Assembly: GCF_004364645.1 (NCBI RefSeq)
Contig: NZ_SOAW01000001.1
Span: 62,001-126,000, forward strand
Reading direction: 5' to 3'
Source: Naumannella halotolerans
GTDB lineage: Bacteria; Actinomycetota; Actinomycetes; Propionibacteriales; Propionibacteriaceae
Length of the DNA: 64,000 nt
Position 1 is the first letter of the stretch. The number at the start of each line of letters is the position of its first letter. The translations under genes and the position numbers were made by a program. This document shows positions 8,946 through 17,636 of the stretch, one piece after another. Under the pieces are notes generated by a model. It saw only the letters and a program-made list of their open reading frames with translations. It was not told the origin of the DNA and did no database searches.

Positions 8946-9269
8946 GTCCTTCGTACCGCCCACCAGCTTCAGCCCGATCACCGCGCCGACGATCCCCAAC
9001 AGGAAGATGATCTTGGGTGCCGACACGGCCTCGGCCCCGGTCAGCATCGCCCAGGTCACGGTCAACGCTGCGCCCACTCCGACCCAGACGGCATAACCGG
9101 TACCGATCGGGATCGTCCGAACCGCCTGCCCCAGACCGATCATGCTCGCCACCACCGCGACGGCGAAGACGGCGGTGGGCAGCGGACGGGTGAATCCCTC
9201 CGACATCCCCAGCGCCGTCGCCCAGACAGCCTCCAGGACCGCACTCACCAGCAGGATCAACCACGGCAT
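8913..9269 (-). CDS. SMR-family exporter subunit B (Gdx/SugE-like)
   Basis: A 118-residue four-helix small multidrug resistance protein. The first helix has the membrane-embedded glutamate (LEAVWATALG), followed by GFTRPLPT, IPIGTGYAVWVGVGAA and a last helix ending IGLKLVGG. These features are closer to the guanidinium-exporter (Gdx/SugE) branch than to EmrE, although key Gdx positions vary. Its ATG overlaps the stop codon of the upstream SMR gene by one base (TGATG), so both are translated together and probably form an antiparallel heterodimer. The 3' end overlaps the converging CPBP gene. The substrate is inferred only to be a small cation. Confidence 0.8.
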   Translation of the reverse strand: MPWLILLVSAVLEAVWATALGMSEGFTRPLPTAVFAVAVVASMIGLGQAVRTIPIGTGYAVWVGVGAALTVTWAMLTGAEAVSAPKIIFLLGIVGAVIGLKLVGGTKDSAAEAGDDLR

Positions 9270-9583
9270 CAGCTGACCACCTTCAAGCCGATCACCGAAC
9301 CGACCAGGACGACCAGCAGCAGCGAGCGCGCGATCGTCGGCCGTTCCTGGCCACTGACGAATCCCCAGAGCACGGTCAGGCTCGCCCCGATGCCGACCCA
9401 GACCGCATAGGCAGTACCGGTCGGGATGGTGATCATGGCCCAGGACAATCCGGCCATGCTGATCACCACGGCGATCACGAAGATCGCTGTGGGCAGTTTG
9501 CGGCGCAAGCCGTTGGAGGCGCCCAGGGCAGTGGCCCAGACGGCTTCCAACATGCCGGAGACGATCAGGATCAACCAGTCCAC
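9269..9583 (-). CDS. SMR-family exporter subunit A (Gdx/SugE-like)
   Basis: A 104-residue four-helix SMR protein with the essential Glu in MLEAVWATALG, then GLRRKLPT, TIPTGTAYAVWVGIGASLT and IGLKVVS. GTG at 9583 is preferred because GGAGG lies four bases upstream; an ATG at 9601 would add six residues but has no binding site. It is the first gene of a two-gene operon, overlapping the next by one base. The two proteins differ mainly in loop charge, which in paired SMR systems sets opposite membrane orientations. Confidence 0.8.
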   Translation of the reverse strand: MDWLILIVSGMLEAVWATALGASNGLRRKLPTAIFVIAVVISMAGLSWAMITIPTGTAYAVWVGIGASLTVLWGFVSGQERPTIARSLLLVVLVGSVIGLKVVS

Positions 9584-9700
9584 GTACCCTCCGATGATCA
9601 TGAACGCCCGTGATCCGGGTGGACTCCGATGCTAACCACTCGCAGATCCGGGTCGACGGCCGGGCAGGGAGAATGGGTGAGGATCGGGCAGAATGCAGCG

Positions 9701-10135
9701 ATGCGATTGTGGAGTCTGCACCCCGGCTATCTGGACCGCCAAGGCCTCACCGCCGGCTGGCGGGAAGCCCTGCTGGCCCAGGCGGTGCTGGCCGGGCGGA
9801 CCAAGGGATACCGCTCGCATCCGCAACTGGCCCGCTTCCGTGCCGCAACCGATCCGTCGGCGAGCATCGGCGGTTTCCTGGTCGGCATCGCGGACGAGGC
9901 CGATCGGCGCGGTTACCGCTACGGCCGTTCCCGGATCCTCACCCCCACCGATCCGCCGGCGGTGGCGATCGAGGTCACCGACGGCCAGCTCGGGTACGAG
10001 TGGGAGCACCTGCTGGCCAAACTGCGGCAGCGCTCCCCGCAGGTCGCCGAGGAGCACGCCGGCGTCACCGTACCCCGTCCGCATCCGTGCTTTCGGCAGG
10101 TCCGGGGTCCGGTGGCCGAATGGGAACGCCGATGA
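9701..10135 (+). CDS. Pyrimidine dimer DNA glycosylase (endonuclease V-like)
   Basis: A 144-residue protein of the Pyr_excise family. The hallmark N-terminus MRLWSLHPGYLD is followed by LTAGWREALLAQAVL, KGYRSHPQL and ILTPTDPP. T4 endonuclease V-like enzymes remove UV-induced pyrimidine dimers by glycosylase/lyase chemistry through the N-terminal amine, so an exact N-terminus matters. ATG at 9701 provides it. The start lies six bases after CAGAAT (9689-9694), with no ribosome binding site, suggesting a leaderless mRNA. Dimer specificity is assigned by family, not shown here. Confidence 0.8.
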   Translation: MRLWSLHPGYLDRQGLTAGWREALLAQAVLAGRTKGYRSHPQLARFRAATDPSASIGGFLVGIADEADRRGYRYGRSRILTPTDPPAVAIEVTDGQLGYEWEHLLAKLRQRSPQVAEEHAGVTVPRPHPCFRQVRGPVAEWERR

Positions 10136-10149
10136 CCCTCGCCCGATGA

Positions 10150-11058
10150 TCAGCTGGGATCGGCCGAGCTGACCGCCGCGGCCAGGGCCGCGCGGCAGGC
10201 ACGGACCCGCGGGGTCTCGGCGATCGATCCCCGGGTGGCGGTGAAGACGGTACGCCGGGGCCCCCCGGCCAGGTCCAGCAGGCGAAGCCGGGCCCGGGTC
10301 GATGCCTGCAGCAGACCGGGCAGGATCGCCACCGCCATCCCGGCCTCGATCAGTGCCAGGTGGGTCTGCAGATCGGCGGTCTCGAACCGCACATCGGGTT
10401 CGAAACCGGCACTCCGACAGGCCTGCTCGGCCCAGTGGCGCGACGCCGCGCCGGGCGGTTCCATCACCCAGGGACGATCCGCGCAGTCGGCGATCGAACC
10501 GACATCGGACCACCCGTCGGGTACGCCGAGCTGCAACCGGTCGCTGGTCAGCCCGACCCGGTCGAGCTCGGGATGCCAGGGCGCGGCATGGCCCGGGTAC
10601 TGCTCGGCGATCACCAGGTCGAAGGACCGCAGCCAGGTCTGGTGCAGTGCGGTCTCGGGTTCGCGCTGACTCACCGTCACCCGCAACTGGGGGTGATGGG
10701 TCTGCAGATGGTCAAGCATCTGCACGGTGAACGCGAGCGCCGCGGACTGGAAGATCGCCACCCGCATCGTCCCCGAGGCCTTCTCCTCGGCGCCGGCCAG
10801 CTCGGCGGCCGCCCGGTCCAACCGGTCCAGGATCGCTGCGGTGTGCTCGACCAGCACCTCCGCGGCCGAGGTCAGGCGTACCCGCCGGCCGACCTTGCGC
10901 AACAGCGGCTGGCCGACCTCGCGCTCCAGCAGGGCGAGTTGCTGGGAGACCGAGGACGGGCTCTGATGCAGGGCCTCGGCCACTTCGGCCAGGGTGCCGC
11001 GCAGACTCAGCTCATGCAGCAACCGCAGTCGCCGTAGGTCGTACACGCCACCCCCCAT
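10150..11058 (-). CDS. LysR-family regulator divergent from the proline catabolism gene
   Basis: A 302-residue LysR-type regulator. The N-terminal winged helix is DLRRLRLLHELSLRGTLAEV with the recognition segment QSPSSVSQQLALLEREVG, and the effector domain spans residues 95-295. The start may be ATG at 11058 or GTG at 11046 (MYDLRRL, closer to homologues and behind GGGGGG). It is divergent from the bifunctional proline dehydrogenase gene with about 100 bases between them, in which ATACT/AGTAT repeats occur, so it is the likely regulator of that gene. The effector is not known. Confidence 0.8.
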   Translation of the reverse strand: MGGGVYDLRRLRLLHELSLRGTLAEVAEALHQSPSSVSQQLALLEREVGQPLLRKVGRRVRLTSAAEVLVEHTAAILDRLDRAAAELAGAEEKASGTMRVAIFQSAALAFTVQMLDHLQTHHPQLRVTVSQREPETALHQTWLRSFDLVIAEQYPGHAAPWHPELDRVGLTSDRLQLGVPDGWSDVGSIADCADRPWVMEPPGAASRHWAEQACRSAGFEPDVRFETADLQTHLALIEAGMAVAILPGLLQASTRARLRLLDLAGGPRRTVFTATRGSIAETPRVRACRAALAAAVSSADPS

Positions 11059-11123
11059 GATTCGGAGTCTCTTATTGATACTCGTCAGAAAACATCGCTT
11101 TACCTGATGCTACGACCCCGCGG

Positions 11124-11146
11124 ATACTGAGGGAAAGCGTGAGTAT
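11124..11146. promoter_or_regulatory. Candidate LysR operator upstream of the proline catabolism gene
   Basis: ATACT (11124-11128) and AGTAT (11142-11146) form an inverted pair with a 13-base spacer just before the ribosome binding site. A further GATACTC lies at 11077-11083. Spaced inverted half-sites in a LysR/target divergent region fit LysR binding; no other support exists. Confidence 0.35.
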
Positions 11147-11160
11147 TCCAGGAGGGGCCG

Positions 11161-14100
11161 ATGACCACCGAGCAGCACAGCGAGATCCGGGCCGGGGAGC
11201 CGTCGGTCGCCGAGGTGGAGGCCCTGGTCCGTCACTGGCTGGCCGAGGCCGCCAAGGAACCCGTCGACCCGGCTGCCAAACAACTGGCACAGGTGCTGAC
11301 CGACCCCACCGGGTTGGAATTCACCGTCGGCTTCGTCGATCGGGTGATCCGTCCGGAGGATCTCGGGGTGGCCGCCGACAGTCTGCAGGAGCTCGCCGCC
11401 AAGGCGCCGGCCTTCCTGCCCTGGCATCTGCGCACAGCGGTGAAGCTGGGGGCTGCGGTGTCCAAGGTGGCGCCCTGGCCGGTGATCCCGATCGCCCGCC
11501 GGGCACTGCGGGAGATGGTCGGCCACCTGCTGGTCGATGCCAGCGATGCCAAGCTGGGCAAGGCGATCGCACGGATCCGCGAACGCAACGTCCGGTTGAA
11601 CATCAATCTGCTCGGTGAGGCGGTACTCGGGCAGACCGAGGCCGAGCGGCGGATGGCCGGCACCCGCCGGCTGCTCGAGCGCGACGACGTGGACTACGTC
11701 TCGATCAAGGTCTCCGCGGCCGTCTCGCCGCATTCGGCCTGGGCCTTCGATGCCGCCGTGGATCACATCGAGCAGTCGCTGTTGCCGCTGTACCGACTGG
11801 CATCGCAGTCACCGACGCCGAAGTTCATCAACCTGGACATGGAGGAGTACCGCGACCTCGATCTGACCATGGCGGTCTTCATGCGACTGCTGGACCGGCC
11901 GGAGCTGCTCGACCTGGAGGCAGGCATCGTGCTCCAGGCGTACCTGCCCGATGCGCTGGGGGCGATGGTCGAGCTGCAGGAATGGGCCGCCGCCCGGCGG
12001 GCCCGTGGCGGTGCGCCGATCAAGGTACGACTGGTGAAGGGTGCCAATCTGCCGATGGAGCAGGTGGAGGCGTCCCTGCACGACTGGCCGCTGGCGACCT
12101 GGGGCAGCAAACAGGACTCCGACACCAACTACAAGCGCGTTCTGCACTACGCGCTGCAGCCCGAACATGCCCGCAATGTGCGACTCGGTGTGGCCGGACA
12201 CAACCTCTTCGACGTCGCCCACGCCTGGTTGCTCGCCGGGAACCTCGGCGTCGTCGATCAGGTCGACTTCGAGATGCTGCTGGGGATGGCGCAGGGTCAG
12301 GCCGAGGCGGTACGGCGTACCGTCGGCCAGCTGCTGCTCTACGTACCGGTGGTGCATCCGGAGGACTTCGACGTCGCGATTGCCTATCTGGTGCGCCGGC
12401 TGGAGGAGGGCGCCAGCCAGGAGAACTTCATGTCGGCGGTCTTCTCCCTGAACGACGATCCGACGCTCTTCGCCCGGGAGCGTGACCGCTATGTCGCCTC
12501 CCTCGCCGGAGTGGACGACCAGATTCCGTTGCCGAACCGGCGGCAGGACCGGCGCAACGAGGATCCGGCCGATTCGATCAAGCCGGTCTTCGACAATGTC
12601 CCCGACACCGACCCGGCACTGGCCGGCAACCGGGAGTGGGGGACGACGATCATCGACGCCATCGACGGATCGCAGCTCGGTGAGCAACTGGTCACCGAGC
12701 ACACGGTGAGCGATGTCGAGGAGCTCGAATCCCTCGTGTCCACCGCAGTCGGCGCCAGTGCCGAGTGGGGAGCGCTCGGCGGTGCCGGTCGGGCGGCGGT
12801 GCTGCGCAAGGCGGCGGCCGTGCTCGCTGAGCGTCGGGCCGAACTGCTGGAGGTGATGGGGGCCGAATGCGGCAAGACCCTGGACCAGAGCGACCCCGAG
12901 ATCTCCGAGGCGATCGACTTCGTCAACTATTACAGCTCGCTGGCCGAACAGCTCGACCAGCTCGACGGCGCCCGTCAGGTGCCGGTGAAGCTGACCGTGG
13001 TGACGCCGCCGTGGAACTTCCCGGTCGCCATCCCGACCGGGTCGACCACCGCAGCGTTGGCGGCCGGATCATCGGTGATCATCAAGCCGGCGCCGCAGGC
13101 AGCCCGATGCGGGTCGGTGATGGTGCAGGCCCTGTGGGATGCCGGTGTGCCCCGTGCGGTGCTGCAGTTGGTGCACACGGACGAGGGTGAGGTGGGCAAG
13201 CGGCTGATCTCGCATCCCGAAGTCGATCGGCTGATCCTCACCGGTGCCTTCGACACCGCATCGCTGTTCCGTGAGTTCCGCCCCGATCTGCCGCTGCTGG
13301 CCGAGACCAGCGGGAAGAACGCGATCATCGTCACCCCGCATGCCGATCTTGATCTTGCTGTGAAGGATCTGGTCAACTCCGCCTTCGGTCACGCCGGACA
13401 GAAGTGCTCGGCGGCCTCGCTGGGGATCCTGGTCGGCTCGGTCGCAGGCTCGCGCCGTTTCCTTGATCAGCTCACCGACGCCGTGCGCTCGTTGAAGGTG
13501 GGCTATCCCTCGGATTCGACCACCCAGATGGGGCCGATCATCGAACCGGCCTCGGGCAAGCTGCGGCGCGCGTTGACCGAGTTGGCCCCGGGCGAGCAGT
13601 GGCTGGTCGAGCCGCGACAGCTCGACGACAGCGGTCGCCTGTGGTCGCCGGGCGTGAAGACCGGGGTGGCCCGCGGATCGGAGTTCCATCTCACCGAGTA
13701 CTTCGGTCCGGTGCTGGGCCTGATCCGGGCCGACGACCTCGCCGAAGCGGTGCAGATCCAGAACCAGGTCGACTACGGTCTGACCGCCGGACTGCACTCC
13801 CTCGACCGTGACGAACTGGAGTACTGGTTGGCCGGTGTGCAGGCCGGGAACCTCTACGTCAATCGTGGGATCACCGGTGCGATCGTTCGCCGGCAGCCCT
13901 TCGGGGGATGGAAGAAGTCGGCCGTCGGTCCCGGCACCAAGGCCGGTGGCCCGAACTACCTGATCGGGCTGAGCGACTTCGAGACCTCCGGTGCCCGCGA
14001 CGGTGCGTCGATCAGCGCGGCGATCGAGAAGTTGATCACCGGTGTCGAACTCCCCGACCGCGACCGGGAGTTCCTGGTCCGGTCGACCGGTTCGGATGCC

Positions 14101-14586
14101 CTTGCCTGGCAACAGGAGTTCGGAGTCACCCGCGACATCAGCGGTCTGCTGGCCGAGCAGAATCATCTGCGTTATGTACCCACCGCAGTGACCATCCGCG
14201 ACGAGGGTGCGCCGGTGGCCGGACTGCTGCGGGTGCTGGCCGCCGGTGTGCTCAGCGGTGCCCAGGTACGGGTGTCGGTGCCGGCCGCGTTGCCCGACGG
14301 CCTGGCCGATCTGGTACGCCGCCACGCCTCCTATGTGGTCGAGGACGATGTCGCCTGGCGGCAACGGCTGACCGGTCCCGACGCTCCCGCGCGGGTGCGC
14401 CTGCTGGCCGGTGAGCGGCAACGGTTCGCCGAGCAGAGTGGTGGCCGGGCCGACATCGCCCTCTACGCCCAGCCGGTGACCGAGGCCGGGCGGGTCGAGC
14501 TGCTGCCGTACCTGGTCGAACAGGCGGTCTCGATCACCGCGCACCGCTTCGGGTCACCGACCTCCTTGGTCGACGGTCTGTTGTGA
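11161..14586 (+). CDS. putA: Bifunctional proline dehydrogenase / L-glutamate gamma-semialdehyde dehydrogenase
   Basis: A 1141-residue fusion that oxidises proline to P5C (FAD) and then glutamate semialdehyde to glutamate (NAD+). Residues about 60-440 form the PRODH barrel (INLLGEAVLGQTEAERR, YVSIKVSA, IKVRLVKGANLP near residue 290, TNYKRVL). Residues about 480-950 form the aldehyde dehydrogenase (PPWNFPVAIPTG, LTGAFDTASLF, AETSGKN with the general-base Glu near 715, GHAGQKCSAASL with the catalytic Cys near 750, PFGGWKKSA). A C-terminal region of about 190 residues follows. No DNA-binding ribbon-helix-helix precedes the barrel, so unlike E. coli PutA it should not autorepress; the divergent LysR protein probably takes that role. 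AGGAGGGG precedes the ATG. Confidence 0.92.
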   Translation: MTTEQHSEIRAGEPSVAEVEALVRHWLAEAAKEPVDPAAKQLAQVLTDPTGLEFTVGFVDRVIRPEDLGVAADSLQELAAKAPAFLPWHLRTAVKLGAAVSKVAPWPVIPIARRALREMVGHLLVDASDAKLGKAIARIRERNVRLNINLLGEAVLGQTEAERRMAGTRRLLERDDVDYVSIKVSAAVSPHSAWAFDAAVDHIEQSLLPLYRLASQSPTPKFINLDMEEYRDLDLTMAVFMRLLDRPELLDLEAGIVLQAYLPDALGAMVELQEWAAARRARGGAPIKVRLVKGANLPMEQVEASLHDWPLATWGSKQDSDTNYKRVLHYALQPEHARNVRLGVAGHNLFDVAHAWLLAGNLGVVDQVDFEMLLGMAQGQAEAVRRTVGQLLLYVPVVHPEDFDVAIAYLVRRLEEGASQENFMSAVFSLNDDPTLFARERDRYVASLAGVDDQIPLPNRRQDRRNEDPADSIKPVFDNVPDTDPALAGNREWGTTIIDAIDGSQLGEQLVTEHTVSDVEELESLVSTAVGASAEWGALGGAGRAAVLRKAAAVLAERRAELLEVMGAECGKTLDQSDPEISEAIDFVNYYSSLAEQLDQLDGARQVPVKLTVVTPPWNFPVAIPTGSTTAALAAGSSVIIKPAPQAARCGSVMVQALWDAGVPRAVLQLVHTDEGEVGKRLISHPEVDRLILTGAFDTASLFREFRPDLPLLAETSGKNAIIVTPHADLDLAVKDLVNSAFGHAGQKCSAASLGILVGSVAGSRRFLDQLTDAVRSLKVGYPSDSTTQMGPIIEPASGKLRRALTELAPGEQWLVEPRQLDDSGRLWSPGVKTGVARGSEFHLTEYFGPVLGLIRADDLAEAVQIQNQVDYGLTAGLHSLDRDELEYWLAGVQAGNLYVNRGITGAIVRRQPFGGWKKSAVGPGTKAGGPNYLIGLSDFETSGARDGASISAAIEKLITGVELPDRDREFLVRSTGSDALAWQQEFGVTRDISGLLAEQNHLRYVPTAVTIRDEGAPVAGLLRVLAAGVLSGAQVRVSVPAALPDGLADLVRRHASYVVEDDVAWRQRLTGPDAPARVRLLAGERQRFAEQSGGRADIALYAQPVTEAGRVELLPYLVEQAVSITAHRFGSPTSLVDGLL

Positions 14587-14625
14587 CGCAGGGCTCCCGG
14601 ACGGGGATGGCTTCGTGACGAGTCC

Positions 14626-14644
14626 TCTGGTTAGGCTTACCTGA
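14626..14644 (+). promoter_or_regulatory. Iron box (DtxR/IdeR site) upstream of the siderophore-interacting protein gene
   Basis: TCTGGTTAGGCTTACCTGA agrees with the 19-bp DtxR/IdeR consensus TTAGGTTAGGCTAACCTAA at 15 positions, including the full GGTTAGGCT core and the ACC half-site. It lies 31 bases before the start codon. Iron-bound IdeR/DtxR should repress the gene. The match is read directly; regulation is inferred. Confidence 0.8.
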
Positions 14645-14674
14645 GTCATTCAGGTGTCCAGCCGGAGGTAGTCC

Positions 14675-15469
14675 ATGAGCTTCAAGGAAGCCAGCAAGTT
14701 CACCACCATGTGTGAGGTGGCGGTGATCGCGAATGAGCAGATCAGCCCCAACTTCCGCCGGATCACGGTGGCCGGTGAGGAACTGGCGCAGCTTCCCCGC
14801 CATGGCTTCGATCACTGGTTCCGGCTGTTCCTGCCCCAGGAGTCCGGGGAGACCAATTTCGACCTGCCGAAGAAGCTGGGCCTGATCGGCTACGTCAAGT
14901 TCATGCGGATGAACTCGGCCACCCGGCCGTACCTGCGCAACTACACGGTGGCCGAGTTCCGCCCCGACCAGCGCGAACTCGACATCGACTTCGTGGTGCA
15001 CGGCGACCACGGCCCAGCCAGTCGCTGGGCGCAGCGGGCGGGTGCCGGGGACACGGTGGTGCTGGTCGACCAGGGCCGCGGATTCGATCCCGACCCCGGT
15101 GCTGCGCAGTACCTGCTGGCCGGTGACGAGACCGTGCTGCCGGCGATCGCCGGGATTCTTCGCGATCTTCCCCGTGAGGCCAGGGGGCTGGCGGTGCTGG
15201 AGGTCGCCGACGCAGGGGACCGGCGTGAGCTGGCCGCGCCCGCCGGGTTCGACATCCGCTGGCTGGTCCGCACCGACGAGCATCCCGGGTCGCTGGCACT
15301 GGCCGAACTCAAGACCTGGCAGCCCGATGATCCGAAGAGCCTGAGTGCCTACATCTGCGGTGAGCACGAACTGCCTGTGGGCGGTCGACGGCACCTGGTC
15401 TCACTCGGCGTACCGAAGTCGCGGATCGCCTTCGTCGGCTACTGGCGCCAGGGCAAGGCCGCCTACTGA
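14675..15469 (+). CDS. Siderophore-interacting protein (FAD-binding ferric reductase)
   Basis: A 264-residue SIP-family flavoprotein. The N-terminal FAD-binding domain includes FRRITVAGEEL, the RPYLRNYTVAEFRP flavin motif near residue 90 and GPASRWAQRA. The C-terminal half is the SIP NAD(P)H-type domain, with YLLAGDETVLPAI and the ending FVGYWRQGKA typical of the family. It reduces ferric siderophores in the cytoplasm to release iron. GGAGGTAGTCC precedes the ATG. An iron box lies directly upstream, so it should be induced by iron starvation. No siderophore biosynthesis or transport gene is adjacent in the window. Confidence 0.9.
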   Translation: MSFKEASKFTTMCEVAVIANEQISPNFRRITVAGEELAQLPRHGFDHWFRLFLPQESGETNFDLPKKLGLIGYVKFMRMNSATRPYLRNYTVAEFRPDQRELDIDFVVHGDHGPASRWAQRAGAGDTVVLVDQGRGFDPDPGAAQYLLAGDETVLPAIAGILRDLPREARGLAVLEVADAGDRRELAAPAGFDIRWLVRTDEHPGSLALAELKTWQPDDPKSLSAYICGEHELPVGGRRHLVSLGVPKSRIAFVGYWRQGKAAY

Positions 15470-15565
15470 ACGCGGACCGGGTCGCACCCGGTCGTTCCCG
15501 GGGCTGTTTCGTGATCGCCGTACTGGTGAGTAACATAGGTCGCGTACCCTACTGAGGAGACGACC

Positions 15566-17587
15566 ATGGTCGACAGCGTTGCCGAACACACCGACGAGGA
15601 ACTGCATCCGCCGCTGGAGTTGGGCGTCGAAGCACCCGAGACCGAGTTGGACTCGGCCTGGTTGGGTCGGCATCTCCTGGGCAAGTGGGAGGAACAGCGG
15701 CTGGCCGGGCGGCGCAAGGCTGCCGATCCCCGTTATCAGCGCATCGACGGGCTCAGCATGGACGAGCACCGGGCACGGGTCACCGAACAGGTGAAACTGC
15801 TGGCCGATGACGGTGCGGCCCTGGCCGCCTTCCCCGCCCGGCTGGGTGGTCGTGATGATCATGGTGGCAACATCGCCGGTTTCGAGGAGCTGGCGCTGGC
15901 CGACCCGTCACTGCAGATCAAGGCCGGGGTGCAGTTCGGCCTCTTCGGCGCCGCCATCCTGCACCTGGGCACCGAACGCCATCACGACGAGTTGCTGCCG
16001 CCGATGATGAGCCTGCAGAACCCGGGCGCCTTCGCCATGACCGAGACCGGACACGGTTCCGATGTGGCCTCGATCGGTACCACCGCGACCTACGATCCCG
16101 CCACCGAGGAGTTCGTGATCCACACCCCCTTCCGGGCGGCCTGGAAGGACTACCTGGGCAATGCCGCGGTGGACGGGCGGGCAGCGGTCGTCTTCGCCCA
16201 GTTGATCACCGGCGGCGAGCGCCAGGGTGTGCACGCGTTCTACGTGCCGATCCGCGATGCCGAGGGCAACTTCCTGCCCGGTGTGGGCGGTGAGGACGAC
16301 GGCCTGAAGGGCGGACTGGGTGGTGTCGACAACGGGCGCCTGCATTTCGACCAGGTCCGGATCCCCCGTACCCAACTGCTGAACAGGTACGGCGATGTGG
16401 CCCCCGACGGGACCTACAGCAGCCCGATCGCCAGCCCCGGGCGACGCTTCTTCACCATGCTCGGCACCCTGGTCCAAGGCCGGGTCTCGATCGACGGCGC
16501 GGCGGTCGTGGTGTCCAAGGCGGCCCTGGCGATCGCCATCCGTTACGGCGCCGAGCGGCGGCAGTTCCACGCCAGCTCGACCGAGGAGGAAGAGGTCATC
16601 CTCGACTACCGCAGCCATCAGCGGCGGTTGTTCACCCGGCTGGCCGACACCTATGCCCGCAGCTACGTCCACGACCGGCTGCTGGACGATCTGGACGAGG
16701 TCTTCAGCGGCACCGACGACACCCCCGAACGCCGCGAGGACCTGGAAACCCTGGCGGCCGGGGTCAAGGCGGTCTCCAGCTGGCAGGCCCTGGACATCCT
16801 GCAGGAGTGCCGGGAGGCCTGTGGCGGAGCCGGGTTCCTGCAGGCCAATCGGCTCACCCAGCTGCGGGCCGATCTCGATGTCTATGCCACCTTCGAGGGC
16901 GACAACACCGTCTTGTTGCAGCTCGTCGGCAAGCGGTTGCTGAGTGATTACGCCAAGCAGTTCAAGGGGGCGAATGCGGCTGCGCTGGCCCAGTTCGCCG
17001 CCAAGGAGCTGGCCGGTCGGGCGGCCTCGCTGGTCGGCTTCCACCAGCTCTCCCAGGACGTGGGCGATCTCTGGCGGGCATCCTCGGCCTCGGTCGCCCT
17101 GCGACGACGCGCGGTGCAGACCGAGCTGTTGACCGATCGGGTCAGCAGCATCGTCGGTGACATCGCAATGCGCCTGCGCAGCGTCGGACGCGATGACCCC
17201 GCGGCTGCGGCGAAGGCCTTCAACAATGTGCAGAACGAACTGCTGGACGCAGCCCGGGCCTGGGTGGAGTTGAAGACCTACGAGGCCTTCGCCGACGCGG
17301 TGGCACAGATGCCGGACGCCACCCGGACCGTGATGAAGGATCTGCGGGATCTCTACGCGCTGTGGCTGATCGAGAAGAACCTGGCCTGGTACCTGGCCAA
17401 TGGCCGGCTCTCCGGCGCCCGGGCGAAGGTCGTCAGTTCCACCATCGAGCGGCTGCTGGTGAAGATCCGCCCGCACGCACTGGGTCTGGTCGATGCCTTC
17501 GGCTACGGCGACGAACACCTGCGCGCCGAGATCGCCACCGGTGCCGAGGCCCGGCGGCAGCAGGAGGCAGCGGCTCACCGGGAGTGA
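15566..17587 (+). CDS. Acyl-CoA oxidase/dehydrogenase-like flavoprotein
   Basis: A 673-residue enzyme of the acyl-CoA oxidase subtype, longer than ordinary acyl-CoA dehydrogenases (about 390) because of an extra C-terminal domain. Visible features are AFAMTETGHGSDVASIGTTA (FAD/substrate-binding strand), GGERQGVHAFYVPIR, GRRFFTMLGTLVQGRVSI and QECREACGGAGF, where the Glu near residue 415 is the expected catalytic base. It would introduce the trans-2 double bond into acyl-CoA. Whether electrons go to oxygen or to an electron carrier cannot be decided. TGAGGAGACGACC precedes the ATG. The next gene, about 50 bases on, is a membrane kinase-like protein. Confidence 0.82.
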   Translation: MVDSVAEHTDEELHPPLELGVEAPETELDSAWLGRHLLGKWEEQRLAGRRKAADPRYQRIDGLSMDEHRARVTEQVKLLADDGAALAAFPARLGGRDDHGGNIAGFEELALADPSLQIKAGVQFGLFGAAILHLGTERHHDELLPPMMSLQNPGAFAMTETGHGSDVASIGTTATYDPATEEFVIHTPFRAAWKDYLGNAAVDGRAAVVFAQLITGGERQGVHAFYVPIRDAEGNFLPGVGGEDDGLKGGLGGVDNGRLHFDQVRIPRTQLLNRYGDVAPDGTYSSPIASPGRRFFTMLGTLVQGRVSIDGAAVVVSKAALAIAIRYGAERRQFHASSTEEEEVILDYRSHQRRLFTRLADTYARSYVHDRLLDDLDEVFSGTDDTPERREDLETLAAGVKAVSSWQALDILQECREACGGAGFLQANRLTQLRADLDVYATFEGDNTVLLQLVGKRLLSDYAKQFKGANAAALAQFAAKELAGRAASLVGFHQLSQDVGDLWRASSASVALRRRAVQTELLTDRVSSIVGDIAMRLRSVGRDDPAAAAKAFNNVQNELLDAARAWVELKTYEAFADAVAQMPDATRTVMKDLRDLYALWLIEKNLAWYLANGRLSGARAKVVSSTIERLLVKIRPHALGLVDAFGYGDEHLRAEIATGAEARRQQEAAAHRE

Positions 17588-17636
17588 GGCTCGGGCCATC
17601 CGGTCGAGGCGGCGGCTGACGTGACAGGCTGGCGGG

